20,171 nucleotides of DNA from Byssochlamys sp. IMV 00236 (GCA_001931875.2 MSJH02000198.1:1-20171); one strand, 5' to 3'; shown: positions 9,428 through 20,168, counted from the first letter of the stretch. Program-made: numbers and translations. Notes: a model not told the origin generated them from the sequence alone.

Positions 9428-10298
9428 TTAAAGAAGCTTCAAATGTCCAGTAACTTGATCGATAAGTTCGGCTGGTCCTATTAAAAAGCTTCAGTATCTC
9501 ATTTCTCTCTTTTTTTTTGTTGTTGTCTACCTGGACCAACACCCAATACTGTGCGAGAACCTGCTGCGATTTGTGTGCGTCCAGCGTCTCTAATACTCTG
9601 GGCAGGTAAACCTAGACTAAGTGCAATAGCCTGTAACTCCAAACTATATTCATATGAATAAAAGAATATCGTATAATTATAGCAGGATGTACTTACAGTT
9701 TTTCTTCACTATCACACTTGAGTGCAACCTTTGCTTGTCCAGAATACTCCCAAGCACGTAAGATCTGATCAAACATGTCAATTTGTATCCTCTTTTTGTA
9801 TATAAATGTTATCTACCTCTGGGTTCACTTTCTTGGCAGCCTTATAACAGGCTAATGTTGCATGTCCACACTTTGATACAGTTAGTTTCTTTCCTTTCTT
9901 TTTTTTTTAACATTGTGTTTACCTGAGCAGCAATCTTTCCTTTTGTCATGCCAAGATCTGTTCGGACAACAAGAGTCTTTAGATATAAAAAAAGGAGGGT
10001 TCAACATGGGTGCTTTTATAGTTATAGATTGCTTACTAGTTTGAAATTGTCAAACTTGCTTGGGTCAATTTTCCCTTCTGGAACTGCAATGCGATCTTCG
10101 TCATCACTGTCTTCTTCTTCTTCCTTGACTACAGCTGGTGTCTCTGCAGGGTTAATCTGAACATATAAAGTTAAATCATGTAGATCTTGTTGAATCTATA
10201 ATTACAGTTGTTGATGCTACGCGTCTTCCAATGAAATAACCAGTGATTAAGGAGACAAAAGCAGTGGCTGCTACAACTGATATGTCGACGTTTTTCAT
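9428..10298 (-). CDS. PTH2: Peptidyl-tRNA hydrolase 2 (Bit1/PTH2 family)
   Basis: PTH2 cleaves peptidyl-tRNAs released from ribosomes and so recycles tRNA. Seven exons give 183 aa: 10298-10206, 10156-10037, 9976-9923, 9870-9817, 9764-9697, 9643-9531, 9477-9428; introns are 49-60 nt. Residues 5-24 form a hydrophobic segment ([19 protein letters not shown]), a probable membrane anchor as in human PTRH2, which is mitochondrial. An acidic linker ([10 protein letters not shown]) follows. The catalytic domain starts at about residue 72 with [22 protein letters not shown], then [34 protein letters not shown] and VTGHLKL at the very C-terminus. These are the hallmark blocks of the family, and the length matches the human protein (179 aa). 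The start codon is the only ATG that supplies the anchor. It lies 48 bp downstream of the RNase H2B stop codon. Confidence 0.95.
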
Positions 10299-10346
10299 TT
10301 TATTTACAATAATAAAAAAAAGATTTTTTTTTTGTTAAAGGACAGT

Positions 10347-11471
10347 CTACTTTTTAGTAAAGAAGCTTGTCAATGTTTTCATGCCTTTGGTATTCACTTT
10401 TGCTAAGCTCCTTGGCACAGCTGCTTTCTTTTTCTATGATCATAGTTTAGCATATGATTATTCTATACATCTGATATACCTTTGGCGTGTCAGCATCCAT
10501 CATTCTTTCTTCATAACTTGTACGTTTAAAATAAGAAGTCGGTGAAACGTCGGTAGCATAGTTTGTTAGTTCATTTTGTTGTTCTTCCTTAGCTTCTTCT
10601 AGACTATAATAGATATAAGTAATGATGACAACACACACACACACACACACATGTATACATACCCCATCTTGTTTAATAATTTTTTGAACCAAGCTTGTGA
10701 TAAATAATTGGCAATGGTATATACAGCTTCTAATTTCATGTATTCTTTAGTTTGTCCTGTTTGTTCAAAGCTTCTCTTGAAAGTATCATTTTCTAATACT
10801 CGGTTCACTTTCTTAACAAGCCAATTTAATACAAGGTCTTCATTTAGTCTATATACAAGTACGCCCACATCCTGTACATCACACAAGTGTTTTAATTGAT
10901 CTTCGGAAACAAAGTTGGTCAGTCTATGAACATCAATAGGTCTATCGTCATCATCGTCTTCTTCATCATGTTCAATAATGACATTGTCTCTAGTAAAGAT
11001 ATCATCCAATGTACGAAACTGGTTTCCTACAGATGCTCTTTCTAATATGGGTAAACATATAAATAATGGATCTATGGGTGAAATGAATCGAACAGCTCCA
11101 TCTATAATATAAATATATATATGTGAGCATGACTGTATAAGGAAATAGAAGGGGATAAGTGTGTGTGTGTGTGTGTACCTTTGTACATATTGCCATCAAT
11201 TAACCAAGAACTCTTTCTTCCTGGACCAGTGACTCTTTGTATTTCAAATAATTGATTTAAATGATTATGAAAATAGATAGCAATCCTATCTACAGTTTAT
11301 ATTAGTCTAAGCTATCTCTTTGACTTAATCTTTCTTACTTGATCTCGGACAAGGTAAACTGAGTTCTACAAAGTTGTCAACATCTATTCCAAAATAGAGT
11401 TTTAGCTTTCATGTATATCTTTATAACATATTACTTTGATTCGTCTTGTCTATAAATGCAACAAATGCCAT
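10347..11471 (-). CDS. RNASEH2B: Ribonuclease H2 subunit B
   Basis: RNase H2B is a non-catalytic subunit of the trimeric nuclear enzyme that removes ribonucleotides from DNA and cuts RNA-DNA hybrids. Six exons give 280 aa: 11471-11435, 11383-11339, 11289-11179, 11101-10663, 10603-10480, 10433-10347. The N-terminal part ends with RKSSWLIDGNMYK and DGAVRFISPIDPLFICLP (about 65-82), equivalent to the human SWFINQSV...ATPVDPLFLLL block. The helical wHTH part follows (LKHLCDVQDVG, LNWLVKKVNRVL, IANYLSQAWFKKLL). The C-terminus SLAKVNTKGMKTLTSFFTKK matches the human ALAKVDKSGMKSIDTFFG, a PCNA-interacting (PIP) box. An acidic insert (EHDEEDDDDDRP) sits in exon 4. Two introns carry long CA/GT repeats. 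The human protein is 312 aa. The start gives a plausible short first exon, but the first 30 residues are poorly conserved and least certain. Confidence 0.9.
10631..10650. repeat. (AC)10 microsatellite in RNase H2B intron 4
   Basis: Ten AC units lie inside the 59-nt intron at 10604-10662 and fill about a third of it. On the coding strand they follow the GTATGT donor as GT repeats. Confidence 0.9.
11159..11176. repeat. (GT)9 microsatellite abutting the RNase H2B intron 3 donor
   Basis: On the coding strand the intron (11178-11102) opens GTACACACAC..., so the CA repeat begins inside the splice donor itself. Repeat-length change here sits directly next to the 5' splice site. Confidence 0.85.
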
Positions 11472-11501
11472 GAGAGAAAAAGAACTAAAAAATTTTATTC
11501 G

Positions 11502-11513
11502 CGTCATTTGACG
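11502..11513. promoter_or_regulatory. CGTCA-N2-TGACG inverted repeat (bZIP/CRE-like)
   Basis: Two perfect 5-bp half-sites in inverted orientation with TT between them lie about 30 nt upstream of the RNase H2B start codon. TGACG half-sites are bound by ATF/CREB-type bZIP factors. The 2-nt spacing differs from the canonical TGACGTCA, so function is speculative. Confidence 0.35.
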
Positions 11514-11610
11514 TGCAATGAACCTGAATTCCCCCTTTATTAGGATACAAATCTGTTTTTGATCTCCGCCAATTAGTCTCAAAAAAAGGGAAAAAGGTTA
11601 ATTATATTAG

Positions 11611-11668
11611 TTCCCTTTTTCTCTCTCTTTTTTTTTTTTTTCTTTCTTCCTTTTTCTTCCTTTTTTTC
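11611..11668 (+). repeat. Pyrimidine tract upstream of dynactin p150
   Basis: A 58-nt run of only C and T (T-rich, with CTCTCT and TTCC blocks) lies about 125 nt before the dynactin start. A similar tract precedes the kinesin gene. Confidence 0.8.
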
Positions 11669-11793
11669 TATACTCTTGATAGCCTTTATTTTCTGTTTAT
11701 TGAATAAAGAGGGACCCTTTCTTTTATTTATATAGAGAAACAAAGTGTCTATCTCAGATTTTTTATTGTGGCTCTTTACAGGGAAAACATCTC

Positions 11794-14700
11794 ATGTCCA
11801 GTATAAAACGACAATCAGTCAACAGCAGTAAAGAGGAAATCAATATTGGTTCTCGAGTATTGGTCAACAATGATCTTGTTGGTGTTGTCAAGTATGTGGG
11901 TGCAACTAGCTTTCAGACTGGAAAATGGATTGGTGTTGAGCTTGATGAACCAGAAGGAAAGAATAGTGGAGTGGTTCAAGGAAAGAGATATTTTGACTGT
12001 AAAGCAAACCATGGGATGTTTGTTAGACCAGCCAATGTGAAATTGCTAGAGGTAATCAATATACATAGAATATACATGTACATGTATTCATCATTTGTGT
12101 TAGTCTCCTTCTTCAAATGAAAAAAGAACATCTGTACCAACTCAGCGAAGAAAGTCAGTTGCAGCACCTGCTCAAAGAAGGAAATCAGTTGTAGAACCAT
12201 CCCCTCCTCCTATCAATACTAATACTAGAAGAAAATCTATTGTTGAACCATCTTCACTTCGACGAAAATCTATTGTAGAACCATCTCCTCCTCCTCTTCC
12301 TCAAACAACCATGCAACGAAGGAAGTCAGTCGTTTCTTCTACTCCACCAGCAACAACACAAAGAAGAAAATCTGTGGTTGCTCCTACTCCCCCTTCTATA
12401 CCTAATCAAAGACGAAAATCAATTGTAGCCCCTTCACCAACAAAGAAGGCAACACATTCTCCAACCACCAAAAAGCGTCCTTCGTCTTTACTGCTACAAC
12501 AACAACAACGAGAATCACCGTCCCCGCCTCCGACAGTAACAAGCAAAAGTACGGCAGCCCCTAGAAAATCTGTCATGTCATCTCATTCTATCTTGAAACG
12601 GCCCTTTCAAGCCAATTCCAATTCAATTCTAAAGGCCAGACCTCCGATCACAGCACCTTCAACACCTAGTCATGAGATGGATCTAGACGACGACGAAATA
12701 AATAAAATTCGTGACGAGGATAACGAATTCGATATGTTGTGTAATGACAATACGATTGCTAATACTACCATCATAGCAAGCCCTGTATCCATTGAAAAAG
12801 ATGAAGAAGAGACAGCATCAGAGGATACAGCAGAAGATGACCTGATCAGTCCACCTGAAGATGAAGAAGATGAGGATGAGCCGCTTGAAGAACATCAACA
12901 GTCCTCACTTCCATCACCACCGCCACAACAACGACAACAACAACAACCTGTCTATGGTTCATTGGCATCTACAAAGCCAATAAGTAAATCAGAACAGGTA
13001 AGGCTTATATAATCTTGAATTTTCTATTCTAATTTAATTTATATATAAAAAAGATGGTTCCGCTAAAAGACTATGAGGAGCTGCGATTTAAACTTAAAAT
13101 TCTTGAAGCCAAACGACAGGAAGATCGAGAACGATTCAGAGAACATGAAAAGATTAAGGAAGAGGCAGAACAATTCTTGACACTTCGAAACAAACTTCAA
13201 GACAAAATTGCAGAGCTTCAGAAGGATGTTCGAGATGCAAGAAGAGAACTAAAGGAAGTGACAGCTGAAAAGGAATCATTTGAATCCAAATATATTGAAC
13301 TGTCCGAATCAGTAGAGATGCTTACTTTAGATAAAGAAGTAGCAGAGGAAAGAGCAGAAGCCTTACAGCAGGAAACGAATATCCTAAAAGACAAGATTGC
13401 AGAAATAAGTATTGATCTAGATATTCTCAAGAAAGAAGCAGATATACTCAACAAGCCTCCAGTCAAGAAAGGAGAAGGCGACGAGGAAAGAACTGCTCTA
13501 GAAGTTATTCAGCTTGAGAGACACAATGAAAGACTGAGGGAAGCGCTAATAAGGTAAACATTAGACCACAATGCATTTAATAGATGTTGTTAATGTCGTG
13601 TAACAAACAAAATTAGATTACGTGATGCAACGACAGAACATGAGGCAGAATTGAACCAAAGAATCAAGCAATTGGAACAAGAAAATTTTGAACTGGAAGA
13701 GATTAGATGTAAGAAAAAACACACATCATTTAGCTTAATAATTCATTTCTTCTGTAGACCAATATGAAAAGACAAAGGAACAACTGACTGTCACTGAAAT
13801 CCTTGTGGAGGACTTGAAGATACAGTTGGATGATGCTATGGGTACAGAGGATCTGGTTGAACAGCTTACTGAAAAGAATCTCAACCTGACAGAAAAGATG
13901 GAAGAATTAAGAGCTACTGTTGATGACTTGGAGGCCCTAAAGGAACTTGCTGACGAACTTGAAGAGAACCATATGGAAACAGAAAAGCAACTACAAGCCG
14001 AAATTGATCATCGAGATATGTTGTTAAGGGAACAGGTTGAACGTTTAAGAGCCAACGAAGAAACAATTGCAGACTATGAAACGACGATTGAACAGTTTAG
14101 AGAACTTGTGAATCATTTGCAAAATGATTTACAAGAGTTGAAGCGCAAGGAAAAGGACGATCAGAACGAAAAGATGTCACTGAGCAGTCAATCTCAAGCC
14201 ATGATGTCACTTAACCTTCAACTTCAGACAACTGTTATGAAGGCTCAGGCTAAATCAATCGATATCGAACTACGTAAATTAGAAGCTTCTCAAGCAAACG
14301 ACAGATTGAATATGATTCAACCCTATTTACCCGAATCCTTCTTCAAGACTGAAAATGACCCCATCTCTTGTCTGCTCTTATTCAAGCGACTCGAGTTTAA
14401 ATCTGACTTGATTATTAAGCATTTAGATCAAAACTACCCAGTCAGTGAAAAGATCATGGACAATGTTACAGAAAGTTTGATTACCATCTGCGAGGTAAGG
14501 GTGACAAGTGTTTATTTTACTTTTCTAATTCAAATCATAGATAAAACAAAGAGCTGGCTGGTTAGGCTCTTTATCCGCCAGATTCCAAACTCATATCAAA
14601 AACTGTGACCCTGACACATTCACAAGAATGGGCAGAGTTTATCTTGACCTGGTCGGTGTTGAAAGAAAGATAAACAGCATTGTCGAGTTATTCCGAACGG

Positions 14701-16594
14701 ATCAAATGAATGAGGTCTATTGCCTGACTGAACTTCAAAGAGTTATTTCCCAAGTGGAGCACTTGGTCGAGAGTCACCTTGGTCAACAACAAGAGAGAAA
14801 TAACGCTGATCAATTCTTTGGACTGACTAGAGCTCTTGACTTGAATGCTGATCGAATGATTGTCATCTTTACTTTTGTTAGACAGTTGTTAGATAATACA
14901 GTCAGAAAGGATGGTTTAACCATAGAAGAAGGCATAGGACAGATGGAACAAGACTATATGGAACCACTCGGAAGATTGATCACACAAGCAAAGAATAGTA
15001 AAATTATTGCCAAGTAAGAGAAAGAGAGAGCGAAGTATCATTTTTATATTAATTTTCTTTAAGAAAACTGATTCGTCAATTGGAAGACAAGTTTGAAGAA
15101 GCTCTCACTCTGAAGGGAGAACACTTGAATCGTTTCAAAATGTTGTATGCTATCAGCACAAAGTTATGTGGATTTTGTTTTGATGTATGAGAAAATTATC
15201 TATATTTATCAAAACATTATGCATATCCTAACGAAAATCTCTTGATTAGGTTTATAAGGGACTGATAGCCTATATTGATACAAAGCGAGGAAGTCATGAG
15301 TCGATTGAGTTATCCTTCATCAAGAATTTACTTTGTGAAAAGGGGGATGAAGTATTTGAGATGCTCGAGAGCTCCATGTGGGAAAGTGCTCTGAGAACAC
15401 TCAAGTCATTAACAAATGAACTTGAAACAACACATGCTCAAGTTGAAAACGATGACAAGTTGGATAAAAGTAAGTTATATGCATTTATTTAATATGGCAA
15501 CTAACACACTCTGTTTAGTTTCAACCAAGGTAGCACCATGGATACAACGTGCTTCAGATATTAAGGCCGAAGTTGTTGTTAACCATGAACTAGAGCACAA
15601 GTTACAGCAACACAATGAAGAAATCATAAAATTGATAAAGGATGTCAAAATGAAGGACCAAGCCCTTCAAGAAGCTGATGTTAAGATCAATTTACTTGAA
15701 AAGAGAATGGAAACTGCTAAAAAGGAATTAGAGCATGTCAAAGCGTTAGAAGAAGATCTAGAAAAGTCTTTGAATCAGGAGCAGATGTATGTGGAAGCAA
15801 TGGAAAATCTACAAGCAGAGTATGATGCATTAGAAGCAGAGAACAACCTACTCAAGAAAGAAGCAAGCAAACGAGAAGAGAAGAGACAGTCCATGCTGAG
15901 AAAAGCTAATTTTGACTTGACAGAACAGGAAGATACCACGACTATGCAAGAAATGGCAGGCAATTACTATGAGATGTCAAGTCAAATGGAAAGCTTGAAG
16001 GCGTCTATTCGATATTTGAGAGCAGAGAACGCACACTTAAAGAGCTTAGACTTTATCCGATCATTGAACTTAGAATTGGGTTCAAACGAGAAACCGGTTA
16101 CGACATCAGATGATACACTTAAATCGATTGCTCGAGAAACAAGAGTCTTGGTCAAGGATGCTCGTGTAGCAGGTGCATCCCCAAGGGTTGTTCAACTTTC
16201 AAATGATTATCAAAATACACATTGGCAGAGTAGGAAGAAATCACCTGACTATCAATATCAAACACAGCAATCTGTATTATACACACTCAAACAACGCAGT
16301 GTGCAGCTAAGGAACCAAATGAATAATCTTCAAATCACGGCCAACACAAATAATAAGGTAACGAAATAACCATTTATAAATATTGCTTATACTAACATGA
16401 TCATATTATAGGAACTATCAACCCAAGGCAGTCAAAAGCTTGGATTGGTCAAGGTACCCAATCTGTTATCTCTCCAAAGCACAAACAGACACTGTGTTTA
16501 TTTGAAGAGTGCGACTGAATTTGAGAGACTTCATAGTATCTTTATACAATCTTAATATCCTATTTTTTTATAGACCCGATTTTCGACGTCATGA
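11794..16594 (+). CDS. DCTN1: Dynactin subunit 1 (p150Glued)
   Basis: p150Glued is the largest dynactin subunit; it links cytoplasmic dynein to cargo and binds microtubules. Eleven exons fit one frame (1,398 aa): 11794-12051, 12104-12997, 13054-13553, 13617-13708, 13758-14494, 14541-15013, 15064-15184, 15250-15469, 15519-16357, 16412-16453, 16574-16594. Residues about 17-86 are a CAP-Gly domain ([21 protein letters not shown]-like [13 protein letters not shown]); the usual GKNDG reads GKNSG. A basic Ser/Pro-rich region with seven RRKS repeats (99-196) and an acidic/Gln-rich linker follow. The CC1 coiled coil begins at about 385 ([38 protein letters not shown] closely match animal p150). Then come the globular dynactin domain ([11 protein letters not shown]..., [18 protein letters not shown]) and CC2 from about residue 1,010. 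Animal p150 is about 1,280 aa. The last two mini-exons are the least sure part; retaining intron 9 would end the protein at 16369. Confidence 0.93.
12140..12433 (+). repeat. Seven degenerate RRKS(V/I)(V/A) repeats in dynactin p150
   Basis: Within exon 2 the peptide RRKS followed by V/I and usually V-x-P occurs seven times, with the serines at residues 104, 114, 131, 142, 161, 176 and 192. Two copies (around 12224-12290) are almost identical in DNA, showing recent tandem duplication. Each copy is a textbook R-R-x-S basophilic kinase site (PKA/Aurora class). Confidence 0.85.
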
Positions 16595-16847
16595 GTTTAT
16601 ACATGTACAACTTTTTTTATCTCTCTCTCTTTCTCTCTCTTCTCTCTTTCTTTTTCCTTTTCTTTCTCTCTCTCTTCTTTATCTTATATTCCCCCTCTTA
16701 CTTCTTCTTATTATTATTCTCGTTACTTTTTCTTTATAACAAAAAAAGAGAAAAGAAGAAAAAATACCACCCATAAATTTTATTATCATTAAACACCCAG
16801 TTTCCTCTTTTCTTTGCTTTTTGCTTTTTGTGGACTAATTAACGATA
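16595..16847 (+). promoter_or_regulatory. Short dynactin-kinesin intergenic region / kinesin promoter
   Basis: Only 253 nt separate the dynactin stop from the kinesin start, so this stretch holds the dynactin 3' end and the kinesin promoter. It contains a 61-nt pure pyrimidine tract (16620-16680) and a TTTGCTTTTTGCTTTTTG repeat just upstream of the start codon. Confidence 0.55.
16620..16680 (+). repeat. 61-nt CT-repeat pyrimidine tract
   Basis: The run consists only of C and T, mostly CTCTCT and TTTCTC units, about 170 nt before the kinesin start codon. It resembles the tract upstream of dynactin and is read as frames of Leu/Ser/Phe only. Confidence 0.9.
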
Positions 16848-19800
16848 ATGTCAGGCAATAACATTAAAGTTGTATGTCGTTTCAGACCTCAAAATAAGTT
16901 GGAAATAAAAGAAGGAGGAGTACCGATTGTTGAAATCTCGGAAGATGGAACTGGAGTTTCTTTAAAGGTAATAATTTTCTTTTCCAGGTACCAGAAAAAA
17001 AAAGGGCTGTGTGTGTGTATGCGTGTGTGTGTGTGTGTGATGATTGAAAAAAAAAAGGGATTAAAACTCCACTTAGGGAAAAGATCAAGCTTCATTCTCG
17101 TTTGACAAATGCTTTGGTTCATCCACAAAACAAGTCGAAATATTCGAATATTCAATCAAGTCTATTGTAGATGATGTCGTTGCTGGTTATAACGGTACCG
17201 TTTTTGCTTACGGTCAAACCGGTTCTGGTAAAACTTTCACCATGATGGGTTCAAGCATAGATGATCAGGAAAATAAGGGTATCATCCCTCGTATCATCGA
17301 ACAAATCTTTCAAAGTATTCAGATGGCACCAACAAATATGGAATTTACTGTCAAAGTTGCTTATATGGAAATTTATATGGAAAAAGTAAAAGATTTATTA
17401 GTGCGTAAGTTGATATTGGGCTTAGATTACAATTCTTTTTCTTTAACTAGTTTTATATTAGCTTCCCATGATAACTTGCCTATTCATGAGGATAAAGTAA
17501 AAGGCGTTTATGTAAAAGGTTTAAAAGAAGTATATGTTGCAAATTCAGATGAAGTATATGATGTAATGAGAATTGGTGGCGATAACCGTGTTGTTGCCTA
17601 TACAAGTAAATGCATGAATGAACCATTTTATCATCTTTTTATAACTTTATATACTGTAGATATGAATGCTGAAAGTTCTCGAAGTCATTCAATTGTACTC
17701 GTCACCATCACCCAAAAGAATCTTGACACAGGAGCAGCCAAAAGCGGTAAACTCTATTTAGTTGATTTAGCAGGTTCAGAAAAAGTAGGCAAGACAGGTG
17801 CCTCTGGTCAGACACTAGAGGAAGCTAAAAAGATCAACAAATCCTTGACTGCGTTGGGTATGGTCATCAATTCACTCACGGACGGAAAGGTATTTTTGTG
17901 TGTGTCATACATGTTCATGTGATTTCACTCACAACCTGTTTAGTCAAGCCATGTCCCTTACCGTGACTCAAAACTGACACGTATCTTGCAAGAATCTCTT
18001 GGTGGTAATTCACGTACGACACTCATCATCAACTGTTCACCTTCATCTTATAATGAGGCCGAAACGATCTCCACCTTACGTTTTGGTGCGCGTGCAAAGA
18101 CAATCAAGAACAAGGCCAAGGTCAATGCTGACCTATCACCTGCCGAACTAAAGGCATTACTGAAACGTGTCAAGACAGACGCTGTGTCATATCGTAGCTA
18201 CATTTCCGCCTTAGAAAATGAAATTAGCCAGTGGAGAGCTGGCAGGAAAGTACCAGAATCTAACTGGGCCACGATGGATGGTGCCAAGAAGCCAGCGGCA
18301 ATAGCAACAAATGTCGTATCGCCAATCACACCGCCGCAGACACCTGCTCCTCCGTTCAAGCTTGACGATGAATCCAGACCTTCGACACCGGCAACGGTGT
18401 TAGGAAAAGAAGAAAAAGAAGAATTTTTAAAGCGAGAGCAAGAACTGTTAGAGCAAATATCTGAAAAGGCCAATGAGCTGATAAGTCGAGAAAATGAAAT
18501 TGAAGAGACTAAGGTGTTGTTGAAGGATTTGCAAAAGAAGGAACAGGAATCTATCGATGTCAATAAACAGTTGTCTGCTGAATTGACCAAGACCCATGTT
18601 CAGTTGGAAAAGGACACATATAATAATAAAGAGATTGAAATAGTCGTCGATGCATTGAAGGAAGCCAATGCGGAATATAAAGTCGAATTAGAAGAACTGA
18701 AAGCAACATTGGACAAATTAAAACAAAAACAGGAAAAGAATCATGAACACTTGAACGATGCTGAAACAGCCAAGGTAAATATAAACAATCATTTTTCATC
18801 ACCATGGTTGACACTTCTTTTTTATAGACAAATGCTGAAGAACAGAAAGGTGCAATTGAAAACGGTCTAAGTATGGAAGACATCACACCAGAGGCTGTAC
18901 ATAAGCTCAAACAAGACTTGGAAAAGACAAAGGAACTTATTGAACAACACAAGGCCACGATTGAACAATTGGAACATGAACGAGATTCACTTGCCAATAA
19001 GCGAGACGATCTGGAATCCCGTATCAGCCATCTTGAAGCAGATTACGAAGAGCTCTTGGATAAAACGATTGCTCTGGAAGAAATGGATGCCTCACAAACA
19101 GGACAAGATATTGCAAACACAATTGCAGATCTAAAGGTTAAACTTGAAAATCAGTACATAATCAGACGTGATGCCCAACAGAAAGAAATTGAGGCTCTCA
19201 GGCTAGACATGGAACAAAAGACCAAGGAAGAGGAAAGGTTGCAAGAGCAAATCAAAAACTTGGAAGCGAAGAAGCATGAACTGTTACGAAAGTCAATAGA
19301 GCCCATGTTCACTTCCCCTCAGACTCTCGAGCAAAAGGAAAAGGAGCTTGAACGTATGCGTAAATCAATGGCGCAAGAGCTGGCAGATTTTGAAACGATG
19401 AAGAAGGTGCTTATGCGAGACTTGCAGAGTCGATGTGAAAAGGTCGTTGAGCTTGAGATGACCTTGGAAGAGGCTCGAAATCAACAAAATAATCTGCTGA
19501 AAGCAACTAGCAATAAGCCTCAGCGTAGAATGCAAATTTTGCAAAGAGATATAGATCAACTAAGCAGCGTACAAAAGAAAGTAAGATATAATTAAAGATG
19601 AGGGCTTTACTCTTTTACTAACTAATATTAGCTGGTAGAACAAAATACTCAACTAAAGAAAGAAGCAGCTCTACAGGATCGCAAACTGGCTGCAAAGAAA
19701 GAGCGCATTGAAACGCTTGAGGTCCAATTAAAGGAAACACAAGAAAAACAGGTTACAGAAGCTGAAAGGTTTAATACTGAGCTTCAAGCGATTCGAGGTC

Positions 19801-19950
19801 TTCTGGAAAAGGCACGTGACCGGAAGAAGCCCGGTTCTTTCTTTGGCTTTGCCAGAGGTGGCGAAAAGTAAGGGACAAAAAAAAAAAATACAAGAAACTT
19901 ATACTTTTTATAGACAAAATCGTGGCTCTTGGTTTAGTAGAATGGTCTAA
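16848..19950 (+). CDS. Conventional kinesin (kinesin-1) heavy chain
   Basis: Kinesin-1 is a plus-end-directed microtubule motor for vesicles and organelles. Eight exons fit one frame (892 aa): 16848-16967, 17077-17404, 17462-17605, 17660-17889, 17944-18774, 18828-19580, 19632-19867, 19914-19950. The motor starts [12 protein letters not shown]; the P-loop GQTGSGKT is at 86-93, [16 protein letters not shown] follows, switch [10 protein letters not shown] is at 200-208 and switch II DLAGSE at 233-238. The motor ends [14 protein letters not shown]. The neck [20 protein letters not shown] and SNWATM are typical of fungal conventional kinesins. A Pro-rich hinge ([11 protein letters not shown]) and long coiled-coil stalk follow. 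The tail segment [23 protein letters not shown] is conserved-looking, but the autoinhibitory IAK motif expected before the C-terminal Gly-rich patch is not seen; the chain reads [15 protein letters not shown], then GSWFSRMV. Neurospora NKin is 928 aa. Exon 2-3 splicing (donor 17405) is chosen because it restores [15 protein letters not shown]. Confidence 0.93.
17008..17040 (+). repeat. TG microsatellite in kinesin intron 1
   Basis: TG repeats with TATGCG interruptions lie inside the 109-nt intron 16968-17076. This is the longest intron of the gene. It also contains a decoy CAG acceptor near 16987. Confidence 0.85.
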
Positions 19951-20124
19951 GCACATAATACCCCCACTTTCATTTCCTTCTTTAAGGCACGACTTTTTTT
20001 ATTTCTTTCATTTCTCTCCTTTTTATATACAACAATGACTTCTTTAAAAAAATGTATATGTATTCGACTTTATATATATAAACTTGGTTTTTATTTTTTA
20101 AACACATTCTAAAGAAGCAAAGAA

Positions 20125-20168
<44 letters not shown>

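Larger units (their letters stand above)
11472..11793. promoter_or_regulatory. Shared divergent promoter region, RNase H2B / dynactin p150
   Basis: These 322 nt separate two divergent start codons and must hold both promoters. Near the RNase H2B side is CGTCA-TT-TGACG (11502-11513). Near the middle is a long pyrimidine tract on the plus strand (11611-11668), typical of upstream regions of highly transcribed fungal genes. The stretch TATTTATATAG lies about 60 nt before the dynactin ATG. The promoter assignment is from position; no site is experimentally known. Confidence 0.6.

Noticed and set aside
16509..16776. Leu/Ser/Phe-rich ORFs resembling membrane proteins
   Set aside because: They are simple translations of the CT-repeat pyrimidine tract upstream of kinesin and overlap the last dynactin exon.
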